Source of the DNA: Candidatus Daviesbacteria bacterium
GTDB taxonomy: Bacteria > Patescibacteriota > Microgenomatia > Daviesbacterales > UBA10151
Reading direction: 5' to 3'
Assembly: GCA_016176465.1 (NCBI GenBank)
Contig: JACOXD010000004.1
Span: forward strand, 1 to 50,118
DNA length: 50,118 nt
This document shows, piece after piece, positions 9,108-16,998 of the stretch. The translations under genes and the position numbers were made by a program. How positions within the stretch are numbered: the first letter of the stretch is position 1; every line of letters begins with the position of its first letter. The notes below the pieces were generated by a model that was given only the letters and a program-made list of their open reading frames with translations, was not told the DNA's origin and did no database searches.

Positions 9108-9123
9108 AGAGAAGCTCTGCTTA
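9108..9123. repeat. AAGCAGAGCTTCTCT repeat at rpsE/rplO junction
   Basis: Second copy of the element inside map at 6478-6493. It covers the rpsE stop codon region and ends just before the rplO ATG, so it may have reshaped the translation start of L15. Confidence 0.45.
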
Positions 9124-9732
9124 GCCACTTTTTTTAATAAAATTTTTATGTTTTAATAAAGTTAATGCCTGCAGTGTTGCATAAACATTTGATGCTTGGT
9201 TTTTAGTACCTAGCGATTTAGAAACAATGTCACTAATCCCTGCTGCTTCAACTACAACTCTGACTGCTCCTCCAGCAATAACACCAGTACCTTTGGGAGC
9301 GGGTTTAAGTAAAACTTTAGCAGCTCCCAGTTTAAAATAAACTTCATGAGGAATAGTTCTATTATCTTTTAATGGTACAGTGATCATGTGTTTTTTGGCA
9401 TAAGTTGAGGCTTTAGCAACTGCTGATTGAACATCTGCAGCCTTACCTAAGCCTACTCCAACCTTACCTTTTTTATCCCCAACTACCACAATAACAGAAA
9501 GAGATCTCTTATCTCCTCCTTGAGTTTTTTTTGAAACCCGATTTACCTGAACAACTTTCTCATAGAACTCAGATTCACCCTCCCCTGGACGGCCTTGTCG
9601 GCCCTGGCCTCTCATGTTGGGGTTTCTGTTGCCATATCTTTGCCCGCCAAATCCACCCGGACGGTTTTGTCCACCACCTTTTTGATTTTGTCCATTTTGT
9701 TTATTTGGTTCTATTTTTTGTGAATCCTCCAT
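9121..9732 (-). CDS. rpsE: 30S ribosomal protein S5
   Basis: S5, about 203 residues from the ATG at 9732, lines the mRNA entry channel. The core is typical: [18 protein letters not shown], then [20 protein letters not shown] and the C-terminal KNFIKKSG. The first about 55 residues are an unusual low-complexity stretch rich in Gly, Gln, Asn and Arg with [10 protein letters not shown]-type repeats, likely disordered and RNA-binding. An in-frame TTG at 9756 would add eight residues, but its GGAGG is only 2 nt away and lies inside rplR. Confidence 0.95.
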   Translation of the reverse strand: MEDSQKIEPNKQNGQNQKGGGQNRPGGFGGQRYGNRNPNMRGQGRQGRPGEGESEFYEKVVQVNRVSKKTQGGDKRSLSVIVVVGDKKGKVGVGLGKAADVQSAVAKASTYAKKHMITVPLKDNRTIPHEVYFKLGAAKVLLKPAPKGTGVIAGGAVRVVVEAAGISDIVSKSLGTKNQASNVYATLQALTLLKHKNFIKKSG

Positions 9733-9745
9733 ATTATCTTTCTTA

Positions 9746-10081
9746 TTAAAATTCAAGTCCTCCTTTTCTGGCTCCCTCTGCTAAGGCTGATATTCTACCA
9801 TGATATTTAAATCCTCCTCGATCAAACACCACTTGTTTAATATTTTTCTTAGTGGCTTTGATAGCTAAACTCTCACCTGTCTTAGATGCTTTTTCTTTTT
9901 TAGTGCCTTCTTTAATTTTTATATCTGATGCTGAAACTAAAGTTTTACTTTTAGAATCATCAATAATCTGAGCATAAATATGCTGTCCTGATTTAAACAC
10001 TGATAATCTGGGACGGGAATTTGTTCCGTAAATATTTTTTCTAATTTTTTTATGAATACTTAATCTTTTACTTTTTAACAT
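9746..10081 (-). CDS. rplR: 50S ribosomal protein L18
   Basis: L18, 111 residues from the ATG at 10081, binds 5S rRNA. The sequence [20 protein letters not shown] near 7, [12 protein letters not shown] near 32 and the C-terminal [20 protein letters not shown] match the family. A longer frame reaches back into rplF but adds residues not found in L18, so the internal ATG is preferred. The spacer to the rplF stop is about 28 bp. Confidence 0.95.
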   Translation of the reverse strand: MLKSKRLSIHKKIRKNIYGTNSRPRLSVFKSGQHIYAQIIDDSKSKTLVSASDIKIKEGTKKEKASKTGESLAIKATKKNIKQVVFDRGGFKYHGRISALAEGARKGGLEF

Positions 10082-10109
10082 ACTATTATTCAGACATTTT
10101 CTATTTCGC

Positions 10110-10676
10110 CTATTTCGCGCTCCCGCCAGCAACTCCTAAGGCTTTTCCAGCTTTACCTGGTTTCTTTCTAACATATTCGCCAACATATCTAATCCCTTTT
10201 CCTTTATAAACTTCAGGCGGTTTAATTGCTCTTAAATTAGCAGCAACTTGACCTACTAGATTGCGATCAATCCCTGATACAGAAATTTTAGTGTTTTCCA
10301 AAACTGCAAAAGTAATTCCCTCCGGCGCTTTAACATTAACAGGATGAGAAAGACCTACATTTAAAGTTATCCCATCCTCTGTCGCTGCTGCTCTATAACC
10401 TATGCCTACCAACTCTAAATCTTTTTTCCACCCCTCTGTTACCCCAACAACCATGTTATTTAATAAAGCTCTCGTTAACCCATGCAGAGATTTAGACTGC
10501 TTGTCCTCTTTAGCTCTTTTCACTAAAATTTTACCTCCAACAATTTCTACCTTAATCAAAGGTTGTATAGATAAAGATAATTTTCCTTTAGGGCCTGAAA
10601 TCACAACCGTTGAGTGATCAATGGTTACCTCAACCCCAGTAGGTAAATTAATTGGCTGGTATCCTATTCTTGACAT
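10110..10676 (-). CDS. rplF: 50S ribosomal protein L6
   Basis: L6, 188 residues, made of two similar L6 domains, located near the GTPase-associated centre. Seen here are [20 protein letters not shown], then [30 protein letters not shown] near 95, and the C-terminal signature [21 protein letters not shown] short Gly-Ala-rich tail ends the protein. It follows rpsH by 4 bp. Confidence 0.97.
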   Translation of the reverse strand: MSRIGYQPINLPTGVEVTIDHSTVVISGPKGKLSLSIQPLIKVEIVGGKILVKRAKEDKQSKSLHGLTRALLNNMVVGVTEGWKKDLELVGIGYRAAATEDGITLNVGLSHPVNVKAPEGITFAVLENTKISVSGIDRNLVGQVAANLRAIKPPEVYKGKGIRYVGEYVRKKPGKAGKALGVAGGSAK

Positions 10677-10680
10677 ATTT

Positions 10681-11070
10681 TTACCAAACGTAGGCTAAAA
10701 CTTCTCCGCCTACTCCTTCCTTTCTGGCTTGTTTATCGCTCATAACCCCCTTTGGGGTAGAGATGATAGCCACTCCCAACCCATTTAAAACAGAAGGTAG
10801 TGAATCCTTACCTTTATAAACTCTAAGTCCTGGTTTAGAAATTCTTTTTAGATCAGAAACGGCTGGTTTTTTGTCTTCATATTTTAAGGAAACCAAAATT
10901 TGTAAATGACCATTGTCTCCTTTTCGTTGCTTGCTACCTATTAAGTATCCTTCTTTTTCTAAAACTTTAGAAATTGCCAATACTAATTTAGAGTATGGTA
11001 AGACTACCTCCTCTTTATGGGAAAAGTATCCATTTTTTATTCTAGTTAGCGCATCAGCTACAGTATCCAT
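10681..11070 (-). CDS. rpsH: 30S ribosomal protein S8
   Basis: S8, 129 residues, a primary binder of 16S helix 21 and, in Escherichia coli, translational regulator of the spc operon. The sequence begins MDTVADALTRIKNGYFSHKE and ends ISTPKGVMSDKQARKEGVGG EVLAYVW, as in the family. Upstream, where rpsN (S14) is normally found, there is only a 127-bp repeat-rich spacer. Confidence 0.97.
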   Translation of the reverse strand: MDTVADALTRIKNGYFSHKEEVVLPYSKLVLAISKVLEKEGYLIGSKQRKGDNGHLQILVSLKYEDKKPAVSDLKRISKPGLRVYKGKDSLPSVLNGLGVAIISTPKGVMSDKQARKEGVGGEVLAYVW

Positions 11071-11197
11071 AAAATTTTACCAAATATTTAAATTTTTTCT
11101 TAACTACATTAGACTCTTTTGCCAATCAATTAGCGTTTAGTTATTAGCGTTTAGCGTTTAGTTTTTATTTTTTCAACTTTACGCTATACCCTATTCG
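11071..11197. repeat. repeat-rich spacer in place of rpsN
   Basis: The gap holds tandem and inverted copies of TAGCGTTTAG/TACGCTATA-type 7-10-mers (for example three TAGCGTTTAG-like units at about 11130-11160). No S14-like frame with CxxC pairs is present on either strand. A related TTTACGCTTAACGCTT stretch lies at 12698-12716. Confidence 0.55.
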
Positions 11198-11746
11198 CTA
11201 TACGCTTCCTCCTTTCCTAAAAGGCATACCTAAAAGTTCTAGAAGCCTTTTACCTTGCTCTTTATTAAAAGCAGTTGTATTAATTGTAATTTGCAATCCC
11301 CTTAATTTATCCACCATTTGATAATCAACTTCTGGAAAAATAATTTGTTCCCTAATCCCTAAATTAAAATTTCCTTTTTGGTCAAAGGAAGTTTCCACTA
11401 CTCCTCTAAAATCCCTAACTCTTGGGAGAACAATATTAATTAATTTTTCCAAAAATGCAAACATCTTATCTCCCCTTAAGGTCACCATTAAACCAATGGG
11501 GGAACCCTTAGTTAATTTAAAATTTGCAATAGATTTTTTAGCCCTAGTAACTACACTTTTTTGACCTGATATAGCCTCTAATGTTACCTTTGCTTTTTCT
11601 ATTAATCCCTCATTATCTTTTGCTTCACCAATTCCCATATTAATGACAACTTTATTAATCTTAGGAACTGCCAGCATATTTAAAACGGCAAACTCACTCA
11701 TTAACTTCTGTCTAACATCTTTTAAATACTTATCTTTTAACGACAT
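11198..11746 (-). CDS. rplE: 50S ribosomal protein L5
   Basis: L5, 182 residues, binds 5S rRNA and forms an intersubunit bridge with S13. Family features: VPKINKVVINMGIGEAKDNE near 27, GQKSVVTRAKKSIANFKL near 57, GLMVTLRGDKMFAFLEKLIN near 80 and LGIREQIIFPEVDY near 128. The length is standard. It lies 111 bp downstream of rplX in a spacer that shares a 15-mer with the rpoB-rpoC gap. Confidence 0.97.
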   Translation of the reverse strand: MSLKDKYLKDVRQKLMSEFAVLNMLAVPKINKVVINMGIGEAKDNEGLIEKAKVTLEAISGQKSVVTRAKKSIANFKLTKGSPIGLMVTLRGDKMFAFLEKLINIVLPRVRDFRGVVETSFDQKGNFNLGIREQIIFPEVDYQMVDKLRGLQITINTTAFNKEQGKRLLELLGMPFRKGGSV

Positions 11747-11857
11747 TGGACTAATTCGGTCATAAATTCAGGGCTTCAATCGGCATCTATCTGCCTAATT
11801 GTCCACTACGACCTTATAACTCCTTTCAGTCTAATAATTTGTTTATTCATATATTTA

Positions 11858-12166
11858 CTAAATAGCCTTTCCGCATTTTCTGCAAACTCTTTTTTTGCCA
11901 TCTTTGTCAATTTCAAATCCGACTCTAGTTACTTTTTTGCAATTTGGGCAAATAAGTCCCACATTAGAAATGTTCATGGGTTTTAAAATCTCAATTATCC
12001 CTCCTTCAATTTGCCCTTGTTTTTTTACATGTCTTTTATAAAGATTTAACCCTGCAATAAAAACTTTATCCTCTTTTGATAAAACTTTCTCAACTTGACC
12101 GGTTTTACCTCTATCTTTTCCTAGTAATATTGAAATTGAATCACCTTTTTTTAGCTTTTTGGACAT
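11858..12166 (-). CDS. rplX: 50S ribosomal protein L24
   Basis: L24, 102 residues, a KOW-domain assembly initiator near the tunnel exit. The KOW motif is KKGDSISILLGKDRGKTGQV near 6-25, and GLNLYKRHVKKQGQIEGGII follows. The C-terminus keeps a four-cysteine zinc ribbon (CPNC near 74 and CRKC near 95) that many bacterial L24 proteins have lost. Spacers on both sides (about 110-120 bp) are longer than elsewhere in the operon. Confidence 0.96.
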   Translation of the reverse strand: MSKKLKKGDSISILLGKDRGKTGQVEKVLSKEDKVFIAGLNLYKRHVKKQGQIEGGIIEILKPMNISNVGLICPNCKKVTRVGFEIDKDGKKRVCRKCGKAI

Positions 12167-12286
12167 TTCTACCCACCTCTTTCTGTCAATAAACTCACGT
12201 TACTGAAATGTCCAGTGTGGATTTTTATTTTTTTATTGATGTGTTTTTTACTTCTTAATTCGTAATTCATAATTTTGAATTCTTCT

Positions 12287-12655
12287 CTACCAAACCTCCG
12301 CTGCTAAAGAGACTATTTTGTTAAATCCACTATCTCTAACTTCCCTGGCAATTGGTCCAAAAACCCTGGTTGCCCGCAAATTTCCATCTTTATCAATAAC
12401 TACCGCAGCGTTATCATCAAATTTTATATGTGATCCATCTGCTCTTCTTTGTTCTTTTCTAGATCGAACCAAAACTGCTCTAATAATTTCTCCATTTTTC
12501 ACTTGTCCATTTGGATCCGCGCCCTTAACAACTCCCACAAAAACCTCACCCAATCGGGCCAATCTTTTTCCGGAGCCTCCCAAAGGTTGGATCACCTGAA
12601 TCTTTTTGGCTCCGGAATTATCTGCAACTACTAACATTGATCGATGCTGAACCAT
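12287..12655 (-). CDS. rplN: 50S ribosomal protein L14
   Basis: L14, 122 residues, lies at the subunit interface beside L19. The pattern [20 protein letters not shown], then [20 protein letters not shown] [40 protein letters not shown] and [20 protein letters not shown] is that of the family at its normal length. It follows rpsQ by 28 bp. Confidence 0.97.
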   Translation of the reverse strand: MVQHRSMLVVADNSGAKKIQVIQPLGGSGKRLARLGEVFVGVVKGADPNGQVKNGEIIRAVLVRSRKEQRRADGSHIKFDDNAAVVIDKDGNLRATRVFGPIAREVRDSGFNKIVSLAAEVW

Positions 12656-12683
12656 TTGTTAGGGTTAAGGGTTTAGGGTATAG

Positions 12684-13133
12684 TTATTTCCTTTCCGCTT
12701 TACGCTTAACGCTTCCCCCTTTCTTCGTAACTTTTTCTTTTTTTACTTTATCTTTTTCATCAGTTTTCTCTTTTTCTTCCTTCTTGCCCATCGTAGCTTT
12801 ACCTTCGCCTGAGGGGTGTGTTGCGGAGGAGGGTTTTTCTTTCTCTGGTAGAACTTCCGAAATAGCTTGTGCTGCTTTTTCTTGCATCTGGGCTGTTCCC
12901 AAACTAACAATATCGACACCTAATATTTTGATGATTGCCCAATGTTTCCTTTTAGAGATAGGTTTAATTTTTCCAAAAATAACTACATCGCCAAGTTTTG
13001 CACCCATTTGATCATCTACCAAGTATTTTTTGGTTCTGGTAAATGTCTTCTGATAAAGTGGATGCTTTTTCTGGCGTTCTGTTATTACAACAGCTGTATT
13101 TTGCATTTTTATAGATACGACTCTTCCAACCAT
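12684..13133 (-). CDS. rpsQ: 30S ribosomal protein S17, extended
   Basis: S17, normally about 80-90 residues, here 149. The OB-fold core (MVGRVVSIKMQNTAVVITER, then HPLYQKTFTRTKKYLVDDQM and GDVVIFGKIKPISKRKHWAI) ends near residue 85. The remaining about 65 residues are a highly charged Lys/Glu tail, probably disordered. Part of the tail (near 100-111, SSATHPSGEG) is encoded by a GC-richer REP-like segment at 12802-12832. L29 lies upstream by 6 bp. Confidence 0.95.
   Translation of the reverse strand: MVGRVVSIKMQNTAVVITERQKKHPLYQKTFTRTKKYLVDDQMGAKLGDVVIFGKIKPISKRKHWAIIKILGVDIVSLGTAQMQEKAAQAISEVLPEKEKPSSATHPSGEGKATMGKKEEKEKTDEKDKVKKEKVTKKGGSVKRKAERK
12802..12832. repeat. REP-like segment inside rpsQ tail
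   Basis: CCTTCG at one end and TGCGGAGGAGG at the other match the ends of the intergenic element at 18659-18686. It is translated in frame as part of the S17 C-terminal extension and is GC-richer than the surrounding A/G-rich tail. Confidence 0.4.
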
Positions 13134-13139
13134 ACTTTT

Positions 13140-13412
13140 TTAAACAGATCTTTGTTCTGCTTTATCTCCTTCCTTTTCTTTCTTTGCTGCACTTACACTA
13201 TTTTCCATTTGGCTAAGTAATTGCTTTTGCCTTAAAATTGTTAAAACCTGCGCTAAATCTTTTCTTTTTTTAAAAATAGATTTTAAATTTTTTAACTTGT
13301 TCATATTTTTATCTAAAACTAAATCAGCAATCTCTGAATTAATTTTTTTTATCCTTTCAAATAGCGACTTTTCATCTAAGGCTTTTACTTCTTTTAATTC
13401 GTTTTTTTTCAT
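13140..13412 (-). CDS. rpmC: 50S ribosomal protein L29
   Basis: L29, 90 residues, at the tunnel exit where it contacts SRP and trigger factor. The family pattern, two helices with L..K..E.....R.Q.A.G.L.N, is weak here. The helical LFERIKKINSEIADLVLDKN near 17 and LKSIFKKRKDLAQVLTILRQ near 44 fit, and the location between rplP and rpsQ is decisive. It has a charged C-terminal tail of about 25 residues beyond the usual 60-70. Confidence 0.88.
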   Translation of the reverse strand: MKKNELKEVKALDEKSLFERIKKINSEIADLVLDKNMNKLKNLKSIFKKRKDLAQVLTILRQKQLLSQMENSVSAAKKEKEGDKAEQRSV

Positions 13413-13416
13413 AGTA

Positions 13417-13830
13417 TTAAGCCTTCACTATAAATTTAGTTTTTACCGGTAATTTATGTGCGGCTAATCTCATAGCTTCTTTAGCTACCTCTTGCGTTAC
13501 TGCTCCCATTTCAAAAAGTATACTTCCAGGTTTAACAACAGCTACATATCCTTCAACATCTCCTTTTCCTGAACCCATTCTTGATTCAGCAGGATGTTTG
13601 GTAATTGGTTTATCCGGAAAAATCCTAATCCAAATCCTCCCACCTCTTTGGGTGTAGTGAGCCATAGCCCTTCTGGCTGCCTCAATTTGTCTGGCAGAAA
13701 TAAAGCCTCTGTCTTTAGACTTTAATCCAAAGTTACCAAAGGAAATGGAGTTTCCTCTTGTTGCTATTCCTCCCCTTTTTCCCTTAAACATTTTTCTATA
13801 TTTAACTCTTTTTGGTGTCAATAATGCCAT
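13417..13830 (-). CDS. rplP: 50S ribosomal protein L16
   Basis: L16, 137 residues, contacts A-site tRNA and 23S domain V. It shows [20 protein letters not shown], then [40 protein letters not shown] near 61 and [19 protein letters not shown] near 83. The arginine region near 80 that is hydroxylated in some bacteria is conserved. A 125-bp spacer with AATTC-rich repeats separates it from rpsC. Confidence 0.97.
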   Translation of the reverse strand: MALLTPKRVKYRKMFKGKRGGIATRGNSISFGNFGLKSKDRGFISARQIEAARRAMAHYTQRGGRIWIRIFPDKPITKHPAESRMGSGKGDVEGYVAVVKPGSILFEMGAVTQEVAKEAMRLAAHKLPVKTKFIVKA

Positions 13831-13955
13831 TTTATTCAGACATTTTCGGACAATCTTTCAGTTAATCTAAAAGTTCCTACTGCCGAAAAGTCTGGTTCTT
13901 CCCTTTCTCTGTCTAAATAGTTTTAATTCATAATTCTGCACTCTTAATTCTGAAT

Positions 13956-14597
13956 TCATATTTTAACTTCTCCTTTGTTTATCCAAACTTTAACTCCAAC
14001 ATAACCTGATTTTGTTAAAGCCGGATAAACTGCAAAATCAATATCAGCTCTTATAGTATGAAGTGGAATAGAACCTTGAAACTTCCACTCACGTCTGGCA
14101 ATTTCCGCTCCCCCAATTCTTCCCGATATAACTACTTTTACTCCTTTAGCGCCGGATCTCATTACTCGATCTACTGCTTGATTCATTACTCTGGCTGCAG
14201 GCAATCTCCTAACAAGTTGCTCGGCAACGCTTTGTGCAACCAAATATGCTGACAAATCAGGAGCTTTTAAATCCATCGGAACAACTTCCAAATTATTAGC
14301 GTCTTTAATTTTTAATTCTTTAAGTAAAAACTTTTTAAGATCCGCTAAACCTGTTCCTCCCCGACCAATTAAAATTCCAGGTCTCGATACAAAAATAATT
14401 ATTTTTGTTTTATTAATTGATCTTTCAATTTCTATTTTATTAATTCCTGCAGGTCGAAGTTTTTTCATTAAAACTTCTCTTATCTTTATATCTTCTGCCA
14501 AAAACTGGCTGTATTTTTTCTGATCGGCAAACCACCTGGAATCCCAGCTAATTCCAACACCCATTCTAAAACCAATTGGATTAATTTTTTGTCCCAT
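13956..14597 (-). CDS. rpsC: 30S ribosomal protein S3
   Basis: S3, 213 residues, with helicase-related residues at the mRNA entry site. The start MGQKINPIGFRMGVGISWDS is typical. The KH domain motif is RPGILIGRGGTGLADLKKFL near 72-91, and the C-terminal domain shows RVMRSGAKGVKVVISGRIGG and RREWKFQGSIPLHTIRADID. The common C-terminal extension is missing (ends KVWINKGEVKI). It follows rplV by 2 bp. Confidence 0.97.
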   Translation of the reverse strand: MGQKINPIGFRMGVGISWDSRWFADQKKYSQFLAEDIKIREVLMKKLRPAGINKIEIERSINKTKIIIFVSRPGILIGRGGTGLADLKKFLLKELKIKDANNLEVVPMDLKAPDLSAYLVAQSVAEQLVRRLPAARVMNQAVDRVMRSGAKGVKVVISGRIGGAEIARREWKFQGSIPLHTIRADIDFAVYPALTKSGYVGVKVWINKGEVKI

Positions 14598-14599
14598 AT

Positions 14600-15034
14600 T
14601 TATTTAGCCAATTCGGACGTACTTTCAGTCTTCGATTCGCTTTTTTCTGCCGAATCGGCTAGCACGACCTCACTGCCAATTCCTCCCTTCTCTTTTACAT
14701 TCTTTATATCAACTTCATCTGTAAGTACTATTCTTATATGAGATAACCTTTTTTTATAAGGTCTTCCTCTACCTCTTCCTGCAGTTCCAACTCTATAGCG
14801 TTTCATTTTTGAACCTTCATTTATTTCTATTGCTTTAAAAGTTAAATTTTCTTTTCTGCCTGCATTAGCTAAAGCTGTCTTAATAGCTTTTGCTAAATCT
14901 TGCGCAGCAGCTCTATTAGTAAATTGCAACAAATCTAGGGCCCTATCAGGGTTTAATTTTCTGATCATATCAGCCACTAACCTTAGTTTTCTCGGTGAAT
15001 GTCCAACATTTTTTTGTGTATGTTTGTATTCCAT
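14600..15034 (-). CDS. rplV: 50S ribosomal protein L22
   Basis: L22, 144 residues, whose beta hairpin lines the exit tunnel. Seen are MEYKHTQKNVGHSPRKLRLV, then DRALDLLQFTNRAAAQDLAK and the hairpin GSKMKRYRVGTAGRGRGRPY followed by KKRLSHIRIVL. After residue about 112 comes an acidic Ser/Glu/Lys tail of about 30 residues. The tail DNA has an AGCC/GGCT-armed inverted repeat (about 14605-14663). Confidence 0.96.
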   Translation of the reverse strand: MEYKHTQKNVGHSPRKLRLVADMIRKLNPDRALDLLQFTNRAAAQDLAKAIKTALANAGRKENLTFKAIEINEGSKMKRYRVGTAGRGRGRPYKKRLSHIRIVLTDEVDIKNVKEKGGIGSEVVLADSAEKSESKTESTSELAK

Positions 15035-15038
15035 AAAA

Positions 15039-15326
15039 TTATGTTTTTGCAGTTGCCTTTTCTGTTACTTTACCGTGCGATCTAAAGGTTCTAGTTGGTG
15101 CAAATTCTCCTAACCTGTGTCCAACCATCCCTTCTGTTACATAAACCGTTATAAAGTTTTTTCCCTGGTGGACTAAGAAAGTGTGTCCCACAAATTCAGG
15201 TGGAATCTGGCAGTGTCTGGCCCAAGTCTTAATAGGAGACTTACCAACTCCGCCAGCCTTTTGGGCCTGTACTTTTTTCATTAACTTTGCATCAATATAT
15301 GGTCCTTTTTTTAATGATCTACCCAT
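15039..15326 (-). CDS. rpsS: 30S ribosomal protein S19
   Basis: S19, 95 residues, forms the 30S head with S13. It starts [20 protein letters not shown] and shows [20 protein letters not shown], then [34 protein letters not shown]. The length is standard. Its start overlaps by 8 bp the end of an unknown gene placed between rplB and rpsS, a position where no gene is normally found. Confidence 0.97.
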   Translation of the reverse strand: MGRSLKKGPYIDAKLMKKVQAQKAGGVGKSPIKTWARHCQIPPEFVGHTFLVHQGKNFITVYVTEGMVGHRLGEFAPTRTFRSHGKVTEKATAKT

Positions 15327-15690
15327 TTTGTGCTCCTTCTGTTTGCCCTATTAATCCGACAATTTCTTCTCTTAGACTAACCACCTCTAATGCTAAATCT
15401 CGCGTTCTAGGATCAACATTGCCCATTTGGCATGGAAGCCACATACTATAACGTCCTTCAACAAATGGACTAATACCAACCTTAAAGAACTCTTCACCTA
15501 AATTAGATAAATTTATTACATAACTGACTTCCTCTGGTGATTCATAATCTTTTTCACCCACTGCATACGTTTTCCCATCTTTAAATGCATATTCTCCTTC
15601 AGTCTTTACTCCTATTAGTTGACAAAAATTTGTCCCTCTTTCTATTGCTGCTTGATCAATATAGATTCCAACTTCTATTTTCCTATCCAT
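15319..15690 (-). CDS. unknown protein inserted in the S10 operon
   Basis: A 123-residue acidic protein between rplB and rpsS. Its ATG overlaps the rplB stop (TAATG) and its 3' end overlaps rpsS by 8 bp, so it is tightly coupled to both. It looks soluble, mixed alpha/beta, starting [20 protein letters not shown], with two cysteines (near 23 and 87) and an end helix [17 protein letters not shown]. No signal peptide, membrane segment or known motif is visible, and I do not recognise the family. Codon use is like its neighbours. An accessory ribosome-linked role is inference from position only. Confidence 0.8.
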   Translation of the reverse strand: MDRKIEVGIYIDQAAIERGTNFCQLIGVKTEGEYAFKDGKTYAVGEKDYESPEEVSYVINLSNLGEEFFKVGISPFVEGRYSMWLPCQMGNVDPRTRDLALEVVSLREEIVGLIGQTEGAQNG

Positions 15691-16508
15691 TATTTTCTCC
15701 TTTTTAAAATAAATTTAGATGTCCATTTATTCTTTTTTCTGGTGTGACCAACTGCTTTTCTGCCATATTTGGTCATTGGGGATTTTCTTCCAACTCCGGA
15801 TCTACCTTCTCCTCCTCCATGGGGATGGGAATCAGGATCCATAGCTACACCCCTTACCTTTGGCCTAATACCCATATGTCTAATTCTCCCTGCTTTTCCA
15901 AAATTAATATTTTTCCATTCTTCATTACCTAAGCTTCCAACAGTAGCCATAGATTCCAAAGGAACCATTCTAATCTCACCACTTGGCATTTTCAAGTGTG
16001 CGAAGCCTGATTCTTTGGCTTGCAGAGTCAATCCTACTCCGGCACTTCTGCCTATTTGCCCACCTTTTCCTGGAGTTAACTCAACATTATGTAATAGTGT
16101 CCCAATTGGAACATTTTTTAACTTTAAGGCATTGCCTAATTTAATATCTACTTTTTCGTTGGAAATAATTTTATCCCCTATTCTTAATCCCTTAGGAGCC
16201 AAAATATAGCGTTTATCACCATCCATATAATTTATCAGTGCGATATCAACATTTCTATTTGGATCATATTCCAAAACTACAACAGATCCCTCAACCCCAA
16301 ACTTTTCTCTTTTAAAATCAATGTAACGATAGAATCTTTTTTGCCTTCCACCTTGATGTCTAACTGTTACTTTTCCGTGAGATCTGCCGCTATGTTTTGA
16401 TAATAAAAACTTTAATGCTTTTGGTGAAGTGAGAACTTTAATAGGATGTTGCATTCTAGATGCAAATCTTCTGGTTTGAGTTTTTTCTTTATATGGTATA
16501 AGCGCCAC
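15690..16508 (-). CDS. rplB: 50S ribosomal protein L2
   Basis: L2, 272 residues, needed for subunit association and peptidyl transferase assembly. Characteristic parts are SGRSHGKVTVRHQGGRQKRF near 40, LAPKGLRIGDKI near 102, RSAGVGLTLQAKESGFAHLK near 153 and the conserved C-terminal VRGVAMDPDSHPHGGGEGRS near 218, including the His essential for activity. Length is standard. Confidence 0.98.
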   Translation of the reverse strand: MALIPYKEKTQTRRFASRMQHPIKVLTSPKALKFLLSKHSGRSHGKVTVRHQGGRQKRFYRYIDFKREKFGVEGSVVVLEYDPNRNVDIALINYMDGDKRYILAPKGLRIGDKIISNEKVDIKLGNALKLKNVPIGTLLHNVELTPGKGGQIGRSAGVGLTLQAKESGFAHLKMPSGEIRMVPLESMATVGSLGNEEWKNINFGKAGRIRHMGIRPKVRGVAMDPDSHPHGGGEGRSGVGRKSPMTKYGRKAVGHTRKKNKWTSKFILKRRK

Positions 16509-16976
16509 TTATTTTGCTCCTTCCTTTTTTGTATCTTTCTTTTTAGATTCCTTCTTTTCTATCTTAGGTTTAGCTGCTTTTTGAATTTTCACTTTTGTGC
16601 CTTTAAGTAAACTTTTCTTTTCTTTAATAGTTGTTAACTCTTCCCCTTCAGCTCCGCCAGCTGGCGGATTAACTTCCTCAGCATCTTTGGCATCTGATAC
16701 TTCAAACAAAGGAATTTTTTGGCCTTTTTTTACTCTGACAATTGCTTTTTTTAAACCTGATTTAAAAAAATATCCTTTTCTTGATCTTTGCATTTTCTTT
16801 TTACTTGGGATATTAATCATTTGCAAAGATAAGATATCAACACTAAATTTAGCTGCCACTAACTTTTTTACTTCTTTCTTATTGGCACCTTTATTTACTT
16901 CAAATGTATAAAGGTTATCTTTAATCAAAAGCATTGATTTTTCATTAATTAACGGTCTTAATAAAATGCTACGCAT
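16509..16976 (-). CDS. rplW: 50S ribosomal protein L23, extended
   Basis: L23, 155 residues, at the tunnel exit where it docks trigger factor and SRP. The core (LLRPLINEKSMLLIKDNLYT, then FEVNKGANKKEVKKLVAAKF and KKAIVRVKKGQKIPLFE) ends near residue 92. The remaining about 60 residues are a Lys/Glu-rich tail. In it, Pro-Pro-Ala-Gly-Gly is encoded by the perfect 16-bp palindrome TCCGCCAGCTGGCGGA. L23 is usually about 95-100 residues, so the tail is an addition. Confidence 0.95.
   Translation of the reverse strand: MRSILLRPLINEKSMLLIKDNLYTFEVNKGANKKEVKKLVAAKFSVDILSLQMINIPSKKKMQRSRKGYFFKSGLKKAIVRVKKGQKIPLFEVSDAKDAEEVNPPAGGAEGEELTTIKEKKSLLKGTKVKIQKAAKPKIEKKESKKKDTKKEGAK
16653..16668. repeat. perfect 16-bp palindrome inside rplW
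   Basis: TCCGCCAGCTGGCGGA is self-complementary and much GC-richer than the rplW tail around it. Read in frame it gives Pro-Pro-Ala-Gly-Gly. It looks like a small palindromic element captured by the coding sequence. Confidence 0.55.
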
Positions 16977-16998
16977 TATAGTGATTAGGCACTAGGTT

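Noticed and set aside
11071-11197. A hidden rpsN (S14)
   Set aside because: All frames were inspected by eye on the - strand; there is no CxxC pair and stops are frequent, so S14 is not here.
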